A stretch of DNA of 64,000 nucleotides from JADJOY01 sp046331705 [NCBI: bacterium] (GTDB lineage Bacteria; JADJOY01). The translations under genes and the position numbers were made by a program. Below, piece by piece: positions 25,605 to 34,070 of the stretch; the stretch's first letter is position 1; every line of letters begins with the position of its first letter. The stretch lies in NCBI GenBank assembly GCA_046331705.1, contig JAXLQJ010000022.1, forward strand, positions 41,333 to 105,332, in the 5' to 3' direction. A model generated the notes under the pieces. That model was not told where the DNA came from. It saw nothing but the letters and a program-made list of their open reading frames with translations, and made no database searches.

Positions 25605-28600
25605 TCAGCTCGTCACGAGCGCGGCGCGTTGCTTCGCTGCGGCGAGGCAGCGGCGAAGCACGCGCTGCGCGCTCCCGCGGATCGCCCGGGTCGTCGGCCG
25701 ACGAGTCAGCCACCCGGCCATGAAGGGCCGGGGACGCGCGCGCCGTGCCCGCAGCGAGCTCGGCCACGCGAGCGGCGCGAGCACCGCCGCGATCGAAGGC
25801 AGCGCGCACGCGCCACCAGGAACGGCACCGCAGCTCGTGGAATCGCACGCATTCCCGACACCGTCGCCGTCACCATCGCTCTGATCCGGATTCGCGCGCG
25901 CCGGGCAGTTGTCGCAGGCGTCGCCCACACCGTCGTGATCGGTGTCGACGGTGTCGCAACCGCCGGCGGCGAGTCCGAAGCTGCGCACCACGGTGGTCAC
26001 GTGCCCGGCGTGATCCGCCACGCGGACGGTGAGCGTCGCGCCGAGCGCCGCGAGGTCCACGCTCGCCGGCAGTGTCACCTCGACCACCCCACCGTCCCGA
26101 GCGGCGACGCCCGCGGCGAGGTTGGCGCCAGCGGGCTTCGGCCCGATGGCCACGTCGAGCGTCACGGAGAGGGTCTCGGGTGCCACGCCGGATTCGAGAT
26201 CGTAGGCACCGACGCGGATCGCGCTCACCGGCGCGGCCCGTCCTTCCACGACAGTCGGGCTGACCCACAGCGTGGGCCGCAGGTCGTCCTCGAACCAGCC
26301 CCACGGCGAGCCGAGATCGATCGGCGCGCCCAGGTCGATCCAGCGCGCGAGTGTGAGCTTCTCGTCCCACGTGAGCCCGCGCAACGACGCGAGATTGGGA
26401 TGGATCGTGTCGCCGGCGGCGTCGTAATCGATGTCGCCGCCGCGGGTGGCGCTCACGCGACCGTCCAAGCGCTTCCCGAACACCTTCCAGATCAAGAGGC
26501 TCTGCCGCGCCTGGAACGAGCGCACGTAGCGCGTCTGCTGCGGCGGCAGGAAATAGGTCGCCGGGCTGCCGGCGGGAACGCCGAGGCCGAAGCGGGGGCA
26601 GCCGTCCTGATTGGAATCCAGCACCAGCCGGTAGTACGTGCCGGGCCACGAGTCTCCCGCGCAAGAGACCGTCGTGGCGTCGGCGTGCAGATCGAGCTTG
26701 CCGTCGGTGGTGTTGCTGGCGTGGCAGCCGGCGCAGCGGCTCTCGAGGATCGGCTTCACGTCGCGGAAGTACTCGACGCTTCGCTCGCGCGCCGAGCTCG
26801 TCACCGTCGTGGGATTGCCGTCGAGCTGGGTGAGCGCGAGCAGCGGTGTCGCCATCGCGACGTCCGTGGGCGCGAAGCCGGGCTGACCCGCGACGGTCGT
26901 CGCGAAGTCGAGCGGCTCCTTGGCGTGCGCGTGGCATCCGCCGCAGTTGGTGCGCTTCTCGCCCGGCCGGACCTGGTGCCACGTCTGCGCCATGTTCACG
27001 ACCATGCCGTTGCGATCCAGCGCCTGGAACGTGAACGGCACGTCGGCGGGCACCCGGGCCAGAAACGAGGTGTCCGTGTAGCCGTTGGCGTCGATCACGC
27101 CCTCGTGGCGAACCGGGATCTCGCCGAGGATACGAAGCCGCTCCTGGCCCGTGTTCGCGAACGCGGCACCGCCGTTCGGATACGTGCGATCGGTGGCCGG
27201 CAGCATCGCGAGGATGCGCAGCGCGTAGATGTCGTCCTCGTCGTAGAGCCCGGCGTCGGCACCCTGCGCCACCCATGCCCACAGCATCTCGTGGCTCGCG
27301 TTGAAGGGATCGGGATCGCCGCCGTAGATGCCGGGGCGCGGGTTGGTGTCGCGCCAGGTGAGCGAGGACGACCCCACCAGCCCGAACGGCGAGTGCGCGG
27401 GAAGCGGCCCTTGCCCTGGATTCGCGAGGGGCGGGCGAGGCGCGGGCTGCTCGTGTCCCGGAAAGAGCGCGGCGTAGCTCACCAACGGCTTGGGGAACAT
27501 CTCGTTCACGTTGGGATCGTTGGCGATCTTCACGAGCTCGCCGGCGCTCGCGGTGGGGTTGCCGCCCGCGATGCGGTAGATCCCGCCGTCGTAGACCGGC
27601 TCGTCCTCCGACGACCACACGCCGTTGTGATTCGCCGGACCCGGTGTGTAGACGAGCAGCAGCTCGCCGTTGGGCGCCGCCGCCGGGTGCGTGACCTTGC
27701 CGTTTCGATTCGCCGGGCTGCAGCTCGGGTCGATCGCCGATCCGTAGGGATTGTCCTCCTGGCCCGGGCAAGGCGCGGGGTAATCCTCCGGGTGCGTCCA
27801 GGGCGTGAGCTTCACCTGCTCGACACGTTGCAAGGGGATGTCGGTGCCGGGCTCGGTGATGCCGCGAAAATCGGGCCCCGAGGGCGCGATCGGATAGCGC
27901 ACCAGATCGCCGAAGCCGTTGTTGTTCAGGTTGTAGTAGCGCGCGACCACCAGATCGCCGTCGGGCAGCTGGGTCATGAAGTGGTGGGTGAGCGCCTGCT
28001 CGCCGAAGCCCGAAAGCGACTCGAAGCCCGTGCCGTCGGAGGCGAGGCCCCAGAGCGGGAAGATCCGGATGTCGCGCGCACCCTGGCTCTCCCAGCTCGT
28101 CCACGCGAGGCGCCCGTCGAGCAGCTGGTAGGGGTGAAGCGCTTGCGAGTTGTTGAGGTAGCCGATCTGCTCGACGTTGCGACCGTCCCAGTCCATCGTG
28201 AAGAGTTGCAAGACCCGCTCGGCGCCGTTGAAGCTGCGCGGCGGCAGGAAGTCGTTGCGACTCGACGTGAACACGATCGCCGGCTCCGCCGCCACCGGCC
28301 GTGCCACGAACGCGGGACCGACGTTGAAGACGCCCACGTTGGGGCAGTTCGTGTACGGCACGTCGCAGTCGAAGTCGGCGCCATTGCCGAGGTTGGGCGT
28401 GAGCACCTGGTGCGTGAGACGCACCACGCTCTTGCTCGCGACCTCCAGGCGATACACGTCGGCGCCTTTCTGCGAGAGACAACCGCTCGACATGGCTCCG
28501 CCAGCGCAGCGCTGAACGTTCACGTCGGTTTGGTCGTGGTAGTAGGCGAAGACCACCCAGCGCCCGTCGAACGACACGTTCACGTCCTGCACCGCGCCGG

Positions 28601-28961
28601 CGCCGATGGGTGCGTCCACCGAGGGCTGGTGCTGGGGCAATGGGAAGAGCACGGTCTCCGTGCAGTCCGGATGGAGCACGCGCAGATCGGAACCCGGATC
28701 CGGCACCAGCGGCCGCACGGTGTCGGGCCAGATGGTGTTCTGGGAAAGCAGATCGCCGTAGCGCGGCGCGTGGACGTACACGATGTCGTACGCGATGCGG
28801 TTGGGAGTGCAGCCCAGGACGGCCGCGGCGGCGACGTCCGAGGTGAAGAGCGCGACGAGCGCGCCACAAGCCAGCGCGATCGCGGAAACGGGCCCGAGAC
28901 TCGAGCGACGACCTGCACGCGTGTTTCGGCCGCGCCGAAACACGATCCATGAACGCTTCAC
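25605..28961 (-). CDS. HzsA-related multidomain protein with two haem c motifs and thrombospondin type 3 repeats
   Basis: 1118 residues from the GTG at 28961, chosen because ggag lies seven bases before it. A hydrophobic signal (VSAIALACGALVALF) leads to a propeller-like domain (VVFAYYHDQTDVN, QLPDGDLVVARYYNL) as in the hydrazine synthase alpha chain, then two haem c sites: NCGGCHAHAKEP (about residue 672) and ESRCAGCHASNTTDG (about 742). A beta domain and thrombospondin type 3 repeats (DTDHDGVGDACDNCP, DGDGDGVGNACD) follow, then a short hydrophobic stretch and an Arg-rich tail, like a sorting signal but with about 45 further residues. HzsA-related proteins are common outside anammox bacteria and their role is unknown. 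It lies between the two ASST-like genes. Confidence 0.75.
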   Translation of the reverse strand: MKRSWIVFRRGRNTRAGRRSSLGPVSAIALACGALVALFTSDVAAAAVLGCTPNRIAYDIVYVHAPRYGDLLSQNTIWPDTVRPLVPDPGSDLRVLHPDCTETVLFPLPQHQPSVDAPIGAGAVQDVNVSFDGRWVVFAYYHDQTDVNVQRCAGGAMSSGCLSQKGADVYRLEVASKSVVRLTHQVLTPNLGNGADFDCDVPYTNCPNVGVFNVGPAFVARPVAAEPAIVFTSSRNDFLPPRSFNGAERVLQLFTMDWDGRNVEQIGYLNNSQALHPYQLLDGRLAWTSWESQGARDIRIFPLWGLASDGTGFESLSGFGEQALTHHFMTQLPDGDLVVARYYNLNNNGFGDLVRYPIAPSGPDFRGITEPGTDIPLQRVEQVKLTPWTHPEDYPAPCPGQEDNPYGSAIDPSCSPANRNGKVTHPAAAPNGELLLVYTPGPANHNGVWSSEDEPVYDGGIYRIAGGNPTASAGELVKIANDPNVNEMFPKPLVSYAALFPGHEQPAPRPPLANPGQGPLPAHSPFGLVGSSSLTWRDTNPRPGIYGGDPDPFNASHEMLWAWVAQGADAGLYDEDDIYALRILAMLPATDRTYPNGGAAFANTGQERLRILGEIPVRHEGVIDANGYTDTSFLARVPADVPFTFQALDRNGMVVNMAQTWHQVRPGEKRTNCGGCHAHAKEPLDFATTVAGQPGFAPTDVAMATPLLALTQLDGNPTTVTSSARERSVEYFRDVKPILESRCAGCHASNTTDGKLDLHADATTVSCAGDSWPGTYYRLVLDSNQDGCPRFGLGVPAGSPATYFLPPQQTRYVRSFQARQSLLIWKVFGKRLDGRVSATRGGDIDYDAAGDTIHPNLASLRGLTWDEKLTLARWIDLGAPIDLGSPWGWFEDDLRPTLWVSPTVVEGRAAPVSAIRVGAYDLESGVAPETLSVTLDVAIGPKPAGANLAAGVAARDGGVVEVTLPASVDLAALGATLTVRVADHAGHVTTVVRSFGLAAGGCDTVDTDHDGVGDACDNCPARANPDQSDGDGDGVGNACDSTSCGAVPGGACALPSIAAVLAPLAWPSSLRARRARPRPFMAGWLTRRPTTRAIRGSAQRVLRRCLAAAKQRAALVTS
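28920..28944. repeat. Perfect 11-bp hairpin within the first codons of the HzsA-related gene
   Basis: CGTGTTTCGGC at 28920-28930 pairs with GCCGAAACACG at 28934-28944 around a CGC loop. It lies 17 bases inside the coding region counted from the GTG start. It could affect translation initiation, be a repressor site, or be chance in GC-rich DNA. Confidence 0.45.
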
Positions 28962-29267
28962 CGCGACGCTCCCTCTCCCCCGAGGCGAACCGGTGACAGC
29001 GCAGCAACCGACGTGCCTGCGGGGTCCGCCGCTCGATTCGCCGAGGCCACTCCTCTTCGACCCCCACGAGCCGGCGCGCTGGCGAAGCGGATTCTCGCGT
29101 GGTGGCGAGCAGTTCGCGCGCGCCGCCGTGGCGCCGCCGGCATTCACACGACGCTCGGTCGCGAGCGCACGAATGTCACGCGGGATCGCGCCCGGTGGGA
29201 CGATCGTCAACGATCCGTCGCTGTCGGCGACGATTTGCGGCAGCGGGCGGCGCTGCGCCGCGGCAAC
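28962..29267. other. 306-base gap upstream of the HzsA-related gene
   Basis: No convincing gene is seen. It should hold the promoter of the HzsA-related gene, but no clear -35/-10 pair is visible. A 10-bp palindrome GACGATCGTC lies at 29199-29208. The Shine-Dalgarno for the GTG start is at the low-coordinate end. Confidence 0.5.
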
Positions 29268-30881
29268 TCAGTCGCCGACGGCACTCGACCAATCGCCCAC
29301 GTTTCCCAGCTCGAAGTCGTCCCGGAAGATGCCGCGCAGCTCGGGAATCGCGACGACCGCCGTTCCGAAGAGATCGTTCGCCGCGGCCGCGCCTTCGATG
29401 CCGGAGTTGTTCTGGGTCCACTCGGTGCTGAAGCTGCCGGAACGCTGGGGATAGTGGATGGTCACCGCGCCCGCGTTGGCGTGACCTCCGGTGGGTTTCC
29501 CGGGGATGCCGATCGCGAGGTCGGCGCGGTTGTCGCAGTTGAAATCGCCCACCGCGAGCGACGAGCCGAGCGCTTCCTCGTTAACCGGCGCGCCGCCCAG
29601 GTTCCAGCCTTGGTGGAGTTCGTCCGAGTCGTTTCCGGTCACGCCGGAGGACGAGCCGAACAGCAGCTGCACCATGCCCAGGTGGCTGTAGCTGATCGAA
29701 TCGATGGTCAAGCTCTCCCCGGGCACGCCGATCGCCAGGTCCGCGTACCCGTCGCGGTCGAAGTCGCCGGCGGCGACGCTTTCGCCGAAGCCGTCGCCGC
29801 TCTCGGGGGCGTCGAAGACTCCGAAGCCCGCCTGGTCCCAGCGCTGGGAACCGATCGTCGTCAATCCCGCAGGCGTGCCGTAGAGCACGTGAACCGCGCC
29901 CGCCGCGACCGGCGGGTCGAAGGCGTCGTCGCCGGGCGCGCCCACCGCGAGGTCGGCGTATCCGTCCGCGTCGAAGTCGCCGACCGTGAGCGCGCTGCCG
30001 AAGCGATGGTCGGCCTGGGTGGTCCCGCCGCTCAGATCTCCCTGCTCGATCATCTGCGTGCGGGCGGAGGCGAGCCCGCTCACGGTGCCGTAGAGCACGT
30101 GGATCGCGCCGGCGTCGGCCTGGTTGGATCCCGACGCGCTGAGGGTCTCGCCCGGCGCACCGATTGCGAGGTCGGCGTAGCCATCCGCGTCGAAGTCGCC
30201 GGCAGCGAGCGCGGCACCGAAAGCATCGCCGTCCTCGACGCTCCCCGGAATCCCCGCGGTCGCCTGAGACCAGAGCTGGCTGCCGGTGGCGGTCAGGCCG
30301 AGCGGGGCTCCGACGATCACCTGCACCGCGCCGCCGGCTGCACCCGAGGTGTCGTCGAAGGGTGCGCCGATCGCGAGATCGTCGAGTCCGTCGCCGTCGA
30401 AGTCGCCGACCGCCAGCGCGTACCCGAACTGCTCCCCCGCGTTGGCGGTGCTCGCGATGCCGCTCGCATTCTGGTGCCAGAACTGGCTGCCGGTGGCGAT
30501 GAGGCCCGTCGACACGCCGTAGAGCACGTTCACCGCGCCCGCCGCGCTCGCCGTGCTGATCGCTTCTCCCGGCACGCCCACCGCCAGATCGGGCCAGCGA
30601 TCGCCGTCGAAGTCGCCGCTCGCCAGTGCGGCACCGAAGGCGTCGCCCGCTTCACAGGCGCCCCCCACGTCGGTCACATCCTGGTGCCAGAGCTGATCGC
30701 CCGTGGTGGTCAACCCGAGCTCGACACCGGAGAGCACGTTCACCGCGCCCGCGTTCGCCGCGCCTTCTCCGTCGCCCGGCGCGCCGATCGCCAGCGCAGC
30801 ACACGTCCCCGCCGCGCGCGCGGCCCCGGGAGCCAACGTGACCAACATCACCATCCAGGCAAGGACTGGGCGTGAGCGCAT
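29268..30881 (-). CDS. Secreted FG-GAP (integrin-alpha-like) beta-propeller protein with C-terminal tag
   Basis: 537 residues. A signal peptide (LAWMVMLVTLAPGAARA) is followed by about seven FG-GAP blades. Each complete blade has a calcium-binding loop such as GDFDADGYADLAIG, GDFDGDGLDDLAIG or GDFNCDNRADLAIG; the first is incomplete. FG-GAP repeats form the integrin-type propeller and mostly serve in adhesion or ligand binding outside the cell. The C-terminus IFRDDFELGNVGDWSSAVG matches the end of the protein at 17494-19227. The ATG has a strong Shine-Dalgarno (ggagga). It is divergent from the second ASST-like gene. Confidence 0.85.
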   Translation of the reverse strand: MRSRPVLAWMVMLVTLAPGAARAAGTCAALAIGAPGDGEGAANAGAVNVLSGVELGLTTTGDQLWHQDVTDVGGACEAGDAFGAALASGDFDGDRWPDLAVGVPGEAISTASAAGAVNVLYGVSTGLIATGSQFWHQNASGIASTANAGEQFGYALAVGDFDGDGLDDLAIGAPFDDTSGAAGGAVQVIVGAPLGLTATGSQLWSQATAGIPGSVEDGDAFGAALAAGDFDADGYADLAIGAPGETLSASGSNQADAGAIHVLYGTVSGLASARTQMIEQGDLSGGTTQADHRFGSALTVGDFDADGYADLAVGAPGDDAFDPPVAAGAVHVLYGTPAGLTTIGSQRWDQAGFGVFDAPESGDGFGESVAAGDFDRDGYADLAIGVPGESLTIDSISYSHLGMVQLLFGSSSGVTGNDSDELHQGWNLGGAPVNEEALGSSLAVGDFNCDNRADLAIGIPGKPTGGHANAGAVTIHYPQRSGSFSTEWTQNNSGIEGAAAANDLFGTAVVAIPELRGIFRDDFELGNVGDWSSAVGD

Positions 30882-31244
30882 GCGTCCTCCGGCAAATCCG
30901 CGACGTATCCGGTCACGCCGCGGCGTCGCATGGCTCGCATGGAAGAGTCGTGCCAGCGCACGGAAGCGATCGCGGCGGCTCCGGGTCGCGGCGCCGAGGT
31001 GCGCGAATTCCCGTCGCGGGATCGCGTTTTCCCCCTCCGCGCTTCCGATCGCGATCGGGAGCGCGCGGGGCGCAAGCCGCCCGGCGCGCGCGAATGGCCG
31101 TCGCTCGGTAACGCTCGGGTCCGCGCCGCGCAGGCGTCCGTTCCCAGCCACTCTCGCCTCATGGCGACCCGGGGATACACTTCGCCGCTCACCCCACGGC
31201 CTCCCGCACCGCATCCCCGTCCTCGACTCGCGCTCTTCCTCTTC
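30882..31244. other. 363-base divergent intergenic region
   Basis: It lies between the divergent FG-GAP and ASST-like genes. Beyond the ggagga ribosome site of the FG-GAP gene next to 30881, I see no confident promoter, operator, RNA structure or short gene. Open frames here lack start signals and coding character. Confidence 0.5.
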
Positions 31245-32720
31245 ATGAGCAAGCCGAACCTCGCGTCGCTCACCGTCCTCGCGTTGCTGCTCGTTGGCTT
31301 CGGCTGCGGCAGTGGCAGCGGCGATTCGTCCCGCGACCCTGGCCCGCTCGCGATGATCTCGCCTTCGCCGGACGGCTACGCCAACGACGAGCAGCCCACG
31401 CTGCGCTGGAACCCACTCGAAGGCGCCGCGCGCTATCGCGTCACGCTCTTCGCGGACCCGCGCCACACGGCGACGATCGAGAGCGAGGAGGTCGACGGCA
31501 CCGAGATGCGCACCAGCGCCGTGCTCTCCGATCGCTCGCTGGTGTACGCGCGCGTCGAGGCGCTCGACGCGGGCGGGGCACCCCTCGCGCACCACGACTC
31601 GCGCTTCGCGGTGGTGGTGGTGCCCGATGGTTTTCCGCGCTTCGAGATCGTGGTGCGCGACGGCGCCCGCATCCAGCCGGGCTACACGTTGATGAACCTG
31701 CAGGATCCGGTGCCGCCGCAGCCCGAGGACCGGATCGCAGCGCTGGTGATGGTGAACGCGTTCGGCGAGATCGCGTGGTACCTGCAACGGCCCCGTGGGT
31801 ACATGACCGATGCCCGCGTGCTCGCCAACGGCAACCTGCTCTACCTTTACGATGCCGACGAAGGCGCCGATCGCGGCGGCTTCGAGAGCACCTGGGACGG
31901 CACGATCGTGTGGCGCAGCCGCGAGGGTGCGATCCTCCACCACGAGATCGGCGTGGGTCCAGGCGGCAACTACCTCTACCTCACCAGCCTGGTGCAACCG
32001 GTGGGTGGGATCTTGCCCTTCGAAGGCGACGGCATCGAGCTGGCGGATCCCGCGACCAACCAGGTGCTGTGGAGCTGGAGCTCGTTCGATCATCTCGATA
32101 CCAACCGCGTCGATCCCGAGGACATCTTGCTGCCAGGTCTGAGCCTGATCGGACTCGACTGGACTCACGGCAACGCGGTGGTGTGGGACGAGAAGCGCAG
32201 CATCATCTGGTACTCGGTGCGCAACTTCGATCAGATCCTCGCCATCGATTACCCATCGGGCGAGATCCGCGCGACGTTCGGCAAGGACGCGCTCGGCGGC
32301 GCCAGCCTGATGAATCACCAGCACGCACCGCAGATCGAGAAGGACGGCTCGGTGCTCTACTTCGACAATCGTCCCGACAGCGATCCCAAATACTCACGGG
32401 TCGCCGCGTTCCAATGGAACGAGCGCACCGGCGACGTGACGCCGACTTTCGAGTGGCGCGACACGCCGGATTTCTTCGACGGCGTCGTGGGTGACGCCGA
32501 TCGCCAGCCCAACGGCAACGTCCTCGTCACCTCCGGGACGGCGAACATCCTGCCCTACAAGACCGCGCGGCTCATGGAGATCACCGCGGGCGGCGAGCTG
32601 GTGTGGGACCTGCGCGTGACCGGCGGCTTCCGGCTCACGGGCTTTCGCTTCTATCGCGCCGAGCGGGTGCTGCCGCGAGAGATCCCCGCCGGAGTCCTGC
32701 CCTACGACGAGGCGCCATGA
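31245..32720 (+). CDS. Arylsulfotransferase (ASST)-like lipoprotein, paralogue 2
   Basis: 491 residues. The lipoprotein signal is LTVLALLLVGFGCGSGSG. The layout equals paralogue 1: SPSPDGYANDEQPTLRWN, GYTLMNLQDPVPPQPEDRI, LHHEIGVGPGGNYLYLTS, LDWTHGNAVVWDE, NHQHAPQIEKDGSVLYFDNR and FRLTGFRFYRAERVLP. The identity over long stretches shows a duplication; this copy is on the opposite strand. The ATG at 31245 is the one directly before the signal; longer in-frame starts upstream lack signal character. The stop overlaps the start of the DUF72 gene by four bases. Confidence 0.78.
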   Translation: MSKPNLASLTVLALLLVGFGCGSGSGDSSRDPGPLAMISPSPDGYANDEQPTLRWNPLEGAARYRVTLFADPRHTATIESEEVDGTEMRTSAVLSDRSLVYARVEALDAGGAPLAHHDSRFAVVVVPDGFPRFEIVVRDGARIQPGYTLMNLQDPVPPQPEDRIAALVMVNAFGEIAWYLQRPRGYMTDARVLANGNLLYLYDADEGADRGGFESTWDGTIVWRSREGAILHHEIGVGPGGNYLYLTSLVQPVGGILPFEGDGIELADPATNQVLWSWSSFDHLDTNRVDPEDILLPGLSLIGLDWTHGNAVVWDEKRSIIWYSVRNFDQILAIDYPSGEIRATFGKDALGGASLMNHQHAPQIEKDGSVLYFDNRPDSDPKYSRVAAFQWNERTGDVTPTFEWRDTPDFFDGVVGDADRQPNGNVLVTSGTANILPYKTARLMEITAGGELVWDLRVTGGFRLTGFRFYRAERVLPREIPAGVLPYDEAP

Positions 32721-33559
32721 GCGAAGCGCGCCGCGGCGACAGCCGGCGAGCCTCGAAGCTCCGCGAGATCCGCGTCGGCGTGGCGGGCTGGGCGATCCCG
32801 AGCCCCGTCAAGGAGCGCTTCGGCGCCGAGGGGTCGGCGCTCGAGCGCTATGCCACCTCGCTCACCGCCGTCGAGATCAACACCACCTTCTACCGCATGC
32901 ACGAGCCGGCGACGTTCGCCCGCTGGGCGGCGAGCGTCCCCAAGCACTTCCGCTTCGCGGTGAAGGTGGCGCGGGAGATCACGCACGTGCGCCGGCTCGC
33001 CGATTGCGACGAGCCGCTCGCCCGGTTCTTCGAGGGCGTGCGCGAGCTCGGCGGCAAGCTCGGCCCGATCCTGCTCCAGCTCCCACCGAGCCTCGTCTAC
33101 GACGACGGCGTGGCGCGCACGTTCTTCCACAAGCTCCGCGCCATCCACGACGGTGCCGTCGCGTGCGAGCCCCGACACGGAAGCTGGTTCTCGAGCGCCG
33201 CCGGCCGCGCGCTGGTGGAGCATCGAATCGCGCGCGTGGCCGCCGACCCGGCACCCACCACCGCGGGAAGCGAGCCGGGCGGGCACGATTCGCTCGCCTA
33301 CTACCGCCTCCACGGCACGCCACAGATGTATCACTCGTCCTATCCGCGCCCGTTCCTGCGCGGCTTGGCGGAACGACTGCTCGCCGAGCGAAGCAACGCC
33401 GGGGTGTGGGTGATCTTCGACAACACCGCCGCCGGCGCCGCCGCGGCCAACGCGTTGGCGCTGGTGGCCAACCTCTCGCGCCCCGCGTCGCCACCGCGCT
33501 CGCCGCGGCCGCGGCGCGCCGCACCGAGCACACGCTCCCGCGACATCGACTCGGCGTGA
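32717..33559 (+). CDS. DUF72 (YecE-like) protein
   Basis: 280 residues. The DUF72 TIM-barrel-like pattern is clear: RVGVAGWAIP at the start, LTAVEINTTFYRMHEPATF, FRFAVKVAREITH, PILLQLPPSLVYDD, VACEPRHGSWF, AYYRLHGTPQMYHSSYP and VWVIFDNTAAGAAAANAL. The biochemical role of the family is not settled. The C-terminus has a basic, proline-rich extension of about 30 residues. ATGA overlap with the ASST-like gene implies translational coupling, though a functional link is not obvious. Confidence 0.88.
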   Translation: MSEARRGDSRRASKLREIRVGVAGWAIPSPVKERFGAEGSALERYATSLTAVEINTTFYRMHEPATFARWAASVPKHFRFAVKVAREITHVRRLADCDEPLARFFEGVRELGGKLGPILLQLPPSLVYDDGVARTFFHKLRAIHDGAVACEPRHGSWFSSAAGRALVEHRIARVAADPAPTTAGSEPGGHDSLAYYRLHGTPQMYHSSYPRPFLRGLAERLLAERSNAGVWVIFDNTAAGAAAANALALVANLSRPASPPRSPRPRRAAPSTRSRDIDSA

Positions 33560-33733
33560 GCGCGCCGGGTGACGGCGCGGCTCGCGGCCCGAGCCGGGAC
33601 GGCCGCGGGCATCGCGTGGGACCGTCGGCGCGGGGTGAGCGGATGCGCGCGTCGCCGTGCGTTTGCTACTATCCCAGCGCGTTCGCCTTCCCGAACGTCA
33701 CTCGCCCGCGACGCGACCTGCCCGGAGGCCTAC

Positions 33734-33946
33734 ATGAAGCTCGCTTGGCTCTTGCTCCCGCTCGCATTCCAGCTCCCGTCGCAGTGCCAGAGCGTGCTGC
33801 CGAAGAAGACGACGGGCCCGAAGCCGGTGCTCAAGTGCACCGCCGAGCGGCAGAAGTGCAAGTCGGTGACCGGGCAGATCGGCGAGTGCGTGGTGGGGGG
33901 CGCGGATCAGTGCGAGAACCCGCCCTGCCTCATCTGCCAGTACTGA
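33734..33946 (+). CDS. Small Cys-rich secreted protein
   Basis: 70 residues. The ATG at 33734 follows a good Shine-Dalgarno (cggagg) and opens a signal peptide (MKLAWLLLPLAFQLPSQC). The mature part is lysine-rich, then has cysteines in LKCTAERQKC, IGECVVGG, ADQCENPPCLICQY; seven cysteines in total. No known family was recognised. The frame stays open upstream, but without coding character. It could be a small disulfide-bonded secreted protein. It lies alone, between DUF72 and the aldehyde dehydrogenase end. Confidence 0.6.
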   Translation: MKLAWLLLPLAFQLPSQCQSVLPKKTTGPKPVLKCTAERQKCKSVTGQIGECVVGGADQCENPPCLICQY

Positions 33947-34070
33947 TCCTGGACGACGGCCGCAACCGCGGCACGCCGACTCGTCGGCCGTGAGTCGGCG
34001 CGAGCGGCGGGATGAGAGCGCGGCGCCGTGGCCCAGCCGAGACGACGCCGCGGCGATCGGCCGAACGTCG

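Noticed and set aside
23622-28952. A 1776-residue plus-strand open frame
   Set aside because: It runs antisense to two genes with clear motifs, has Arg/His-rich low-complexity composition and no ribosome site. It is a high-GC artefact.
25605-28961. Anammox-type hydrazine synthase
   Set aside because: Only the HzsA-related architecture is present, without beta and gamma subunits or other anammox genes nearby, and only two CxxCH motifs.
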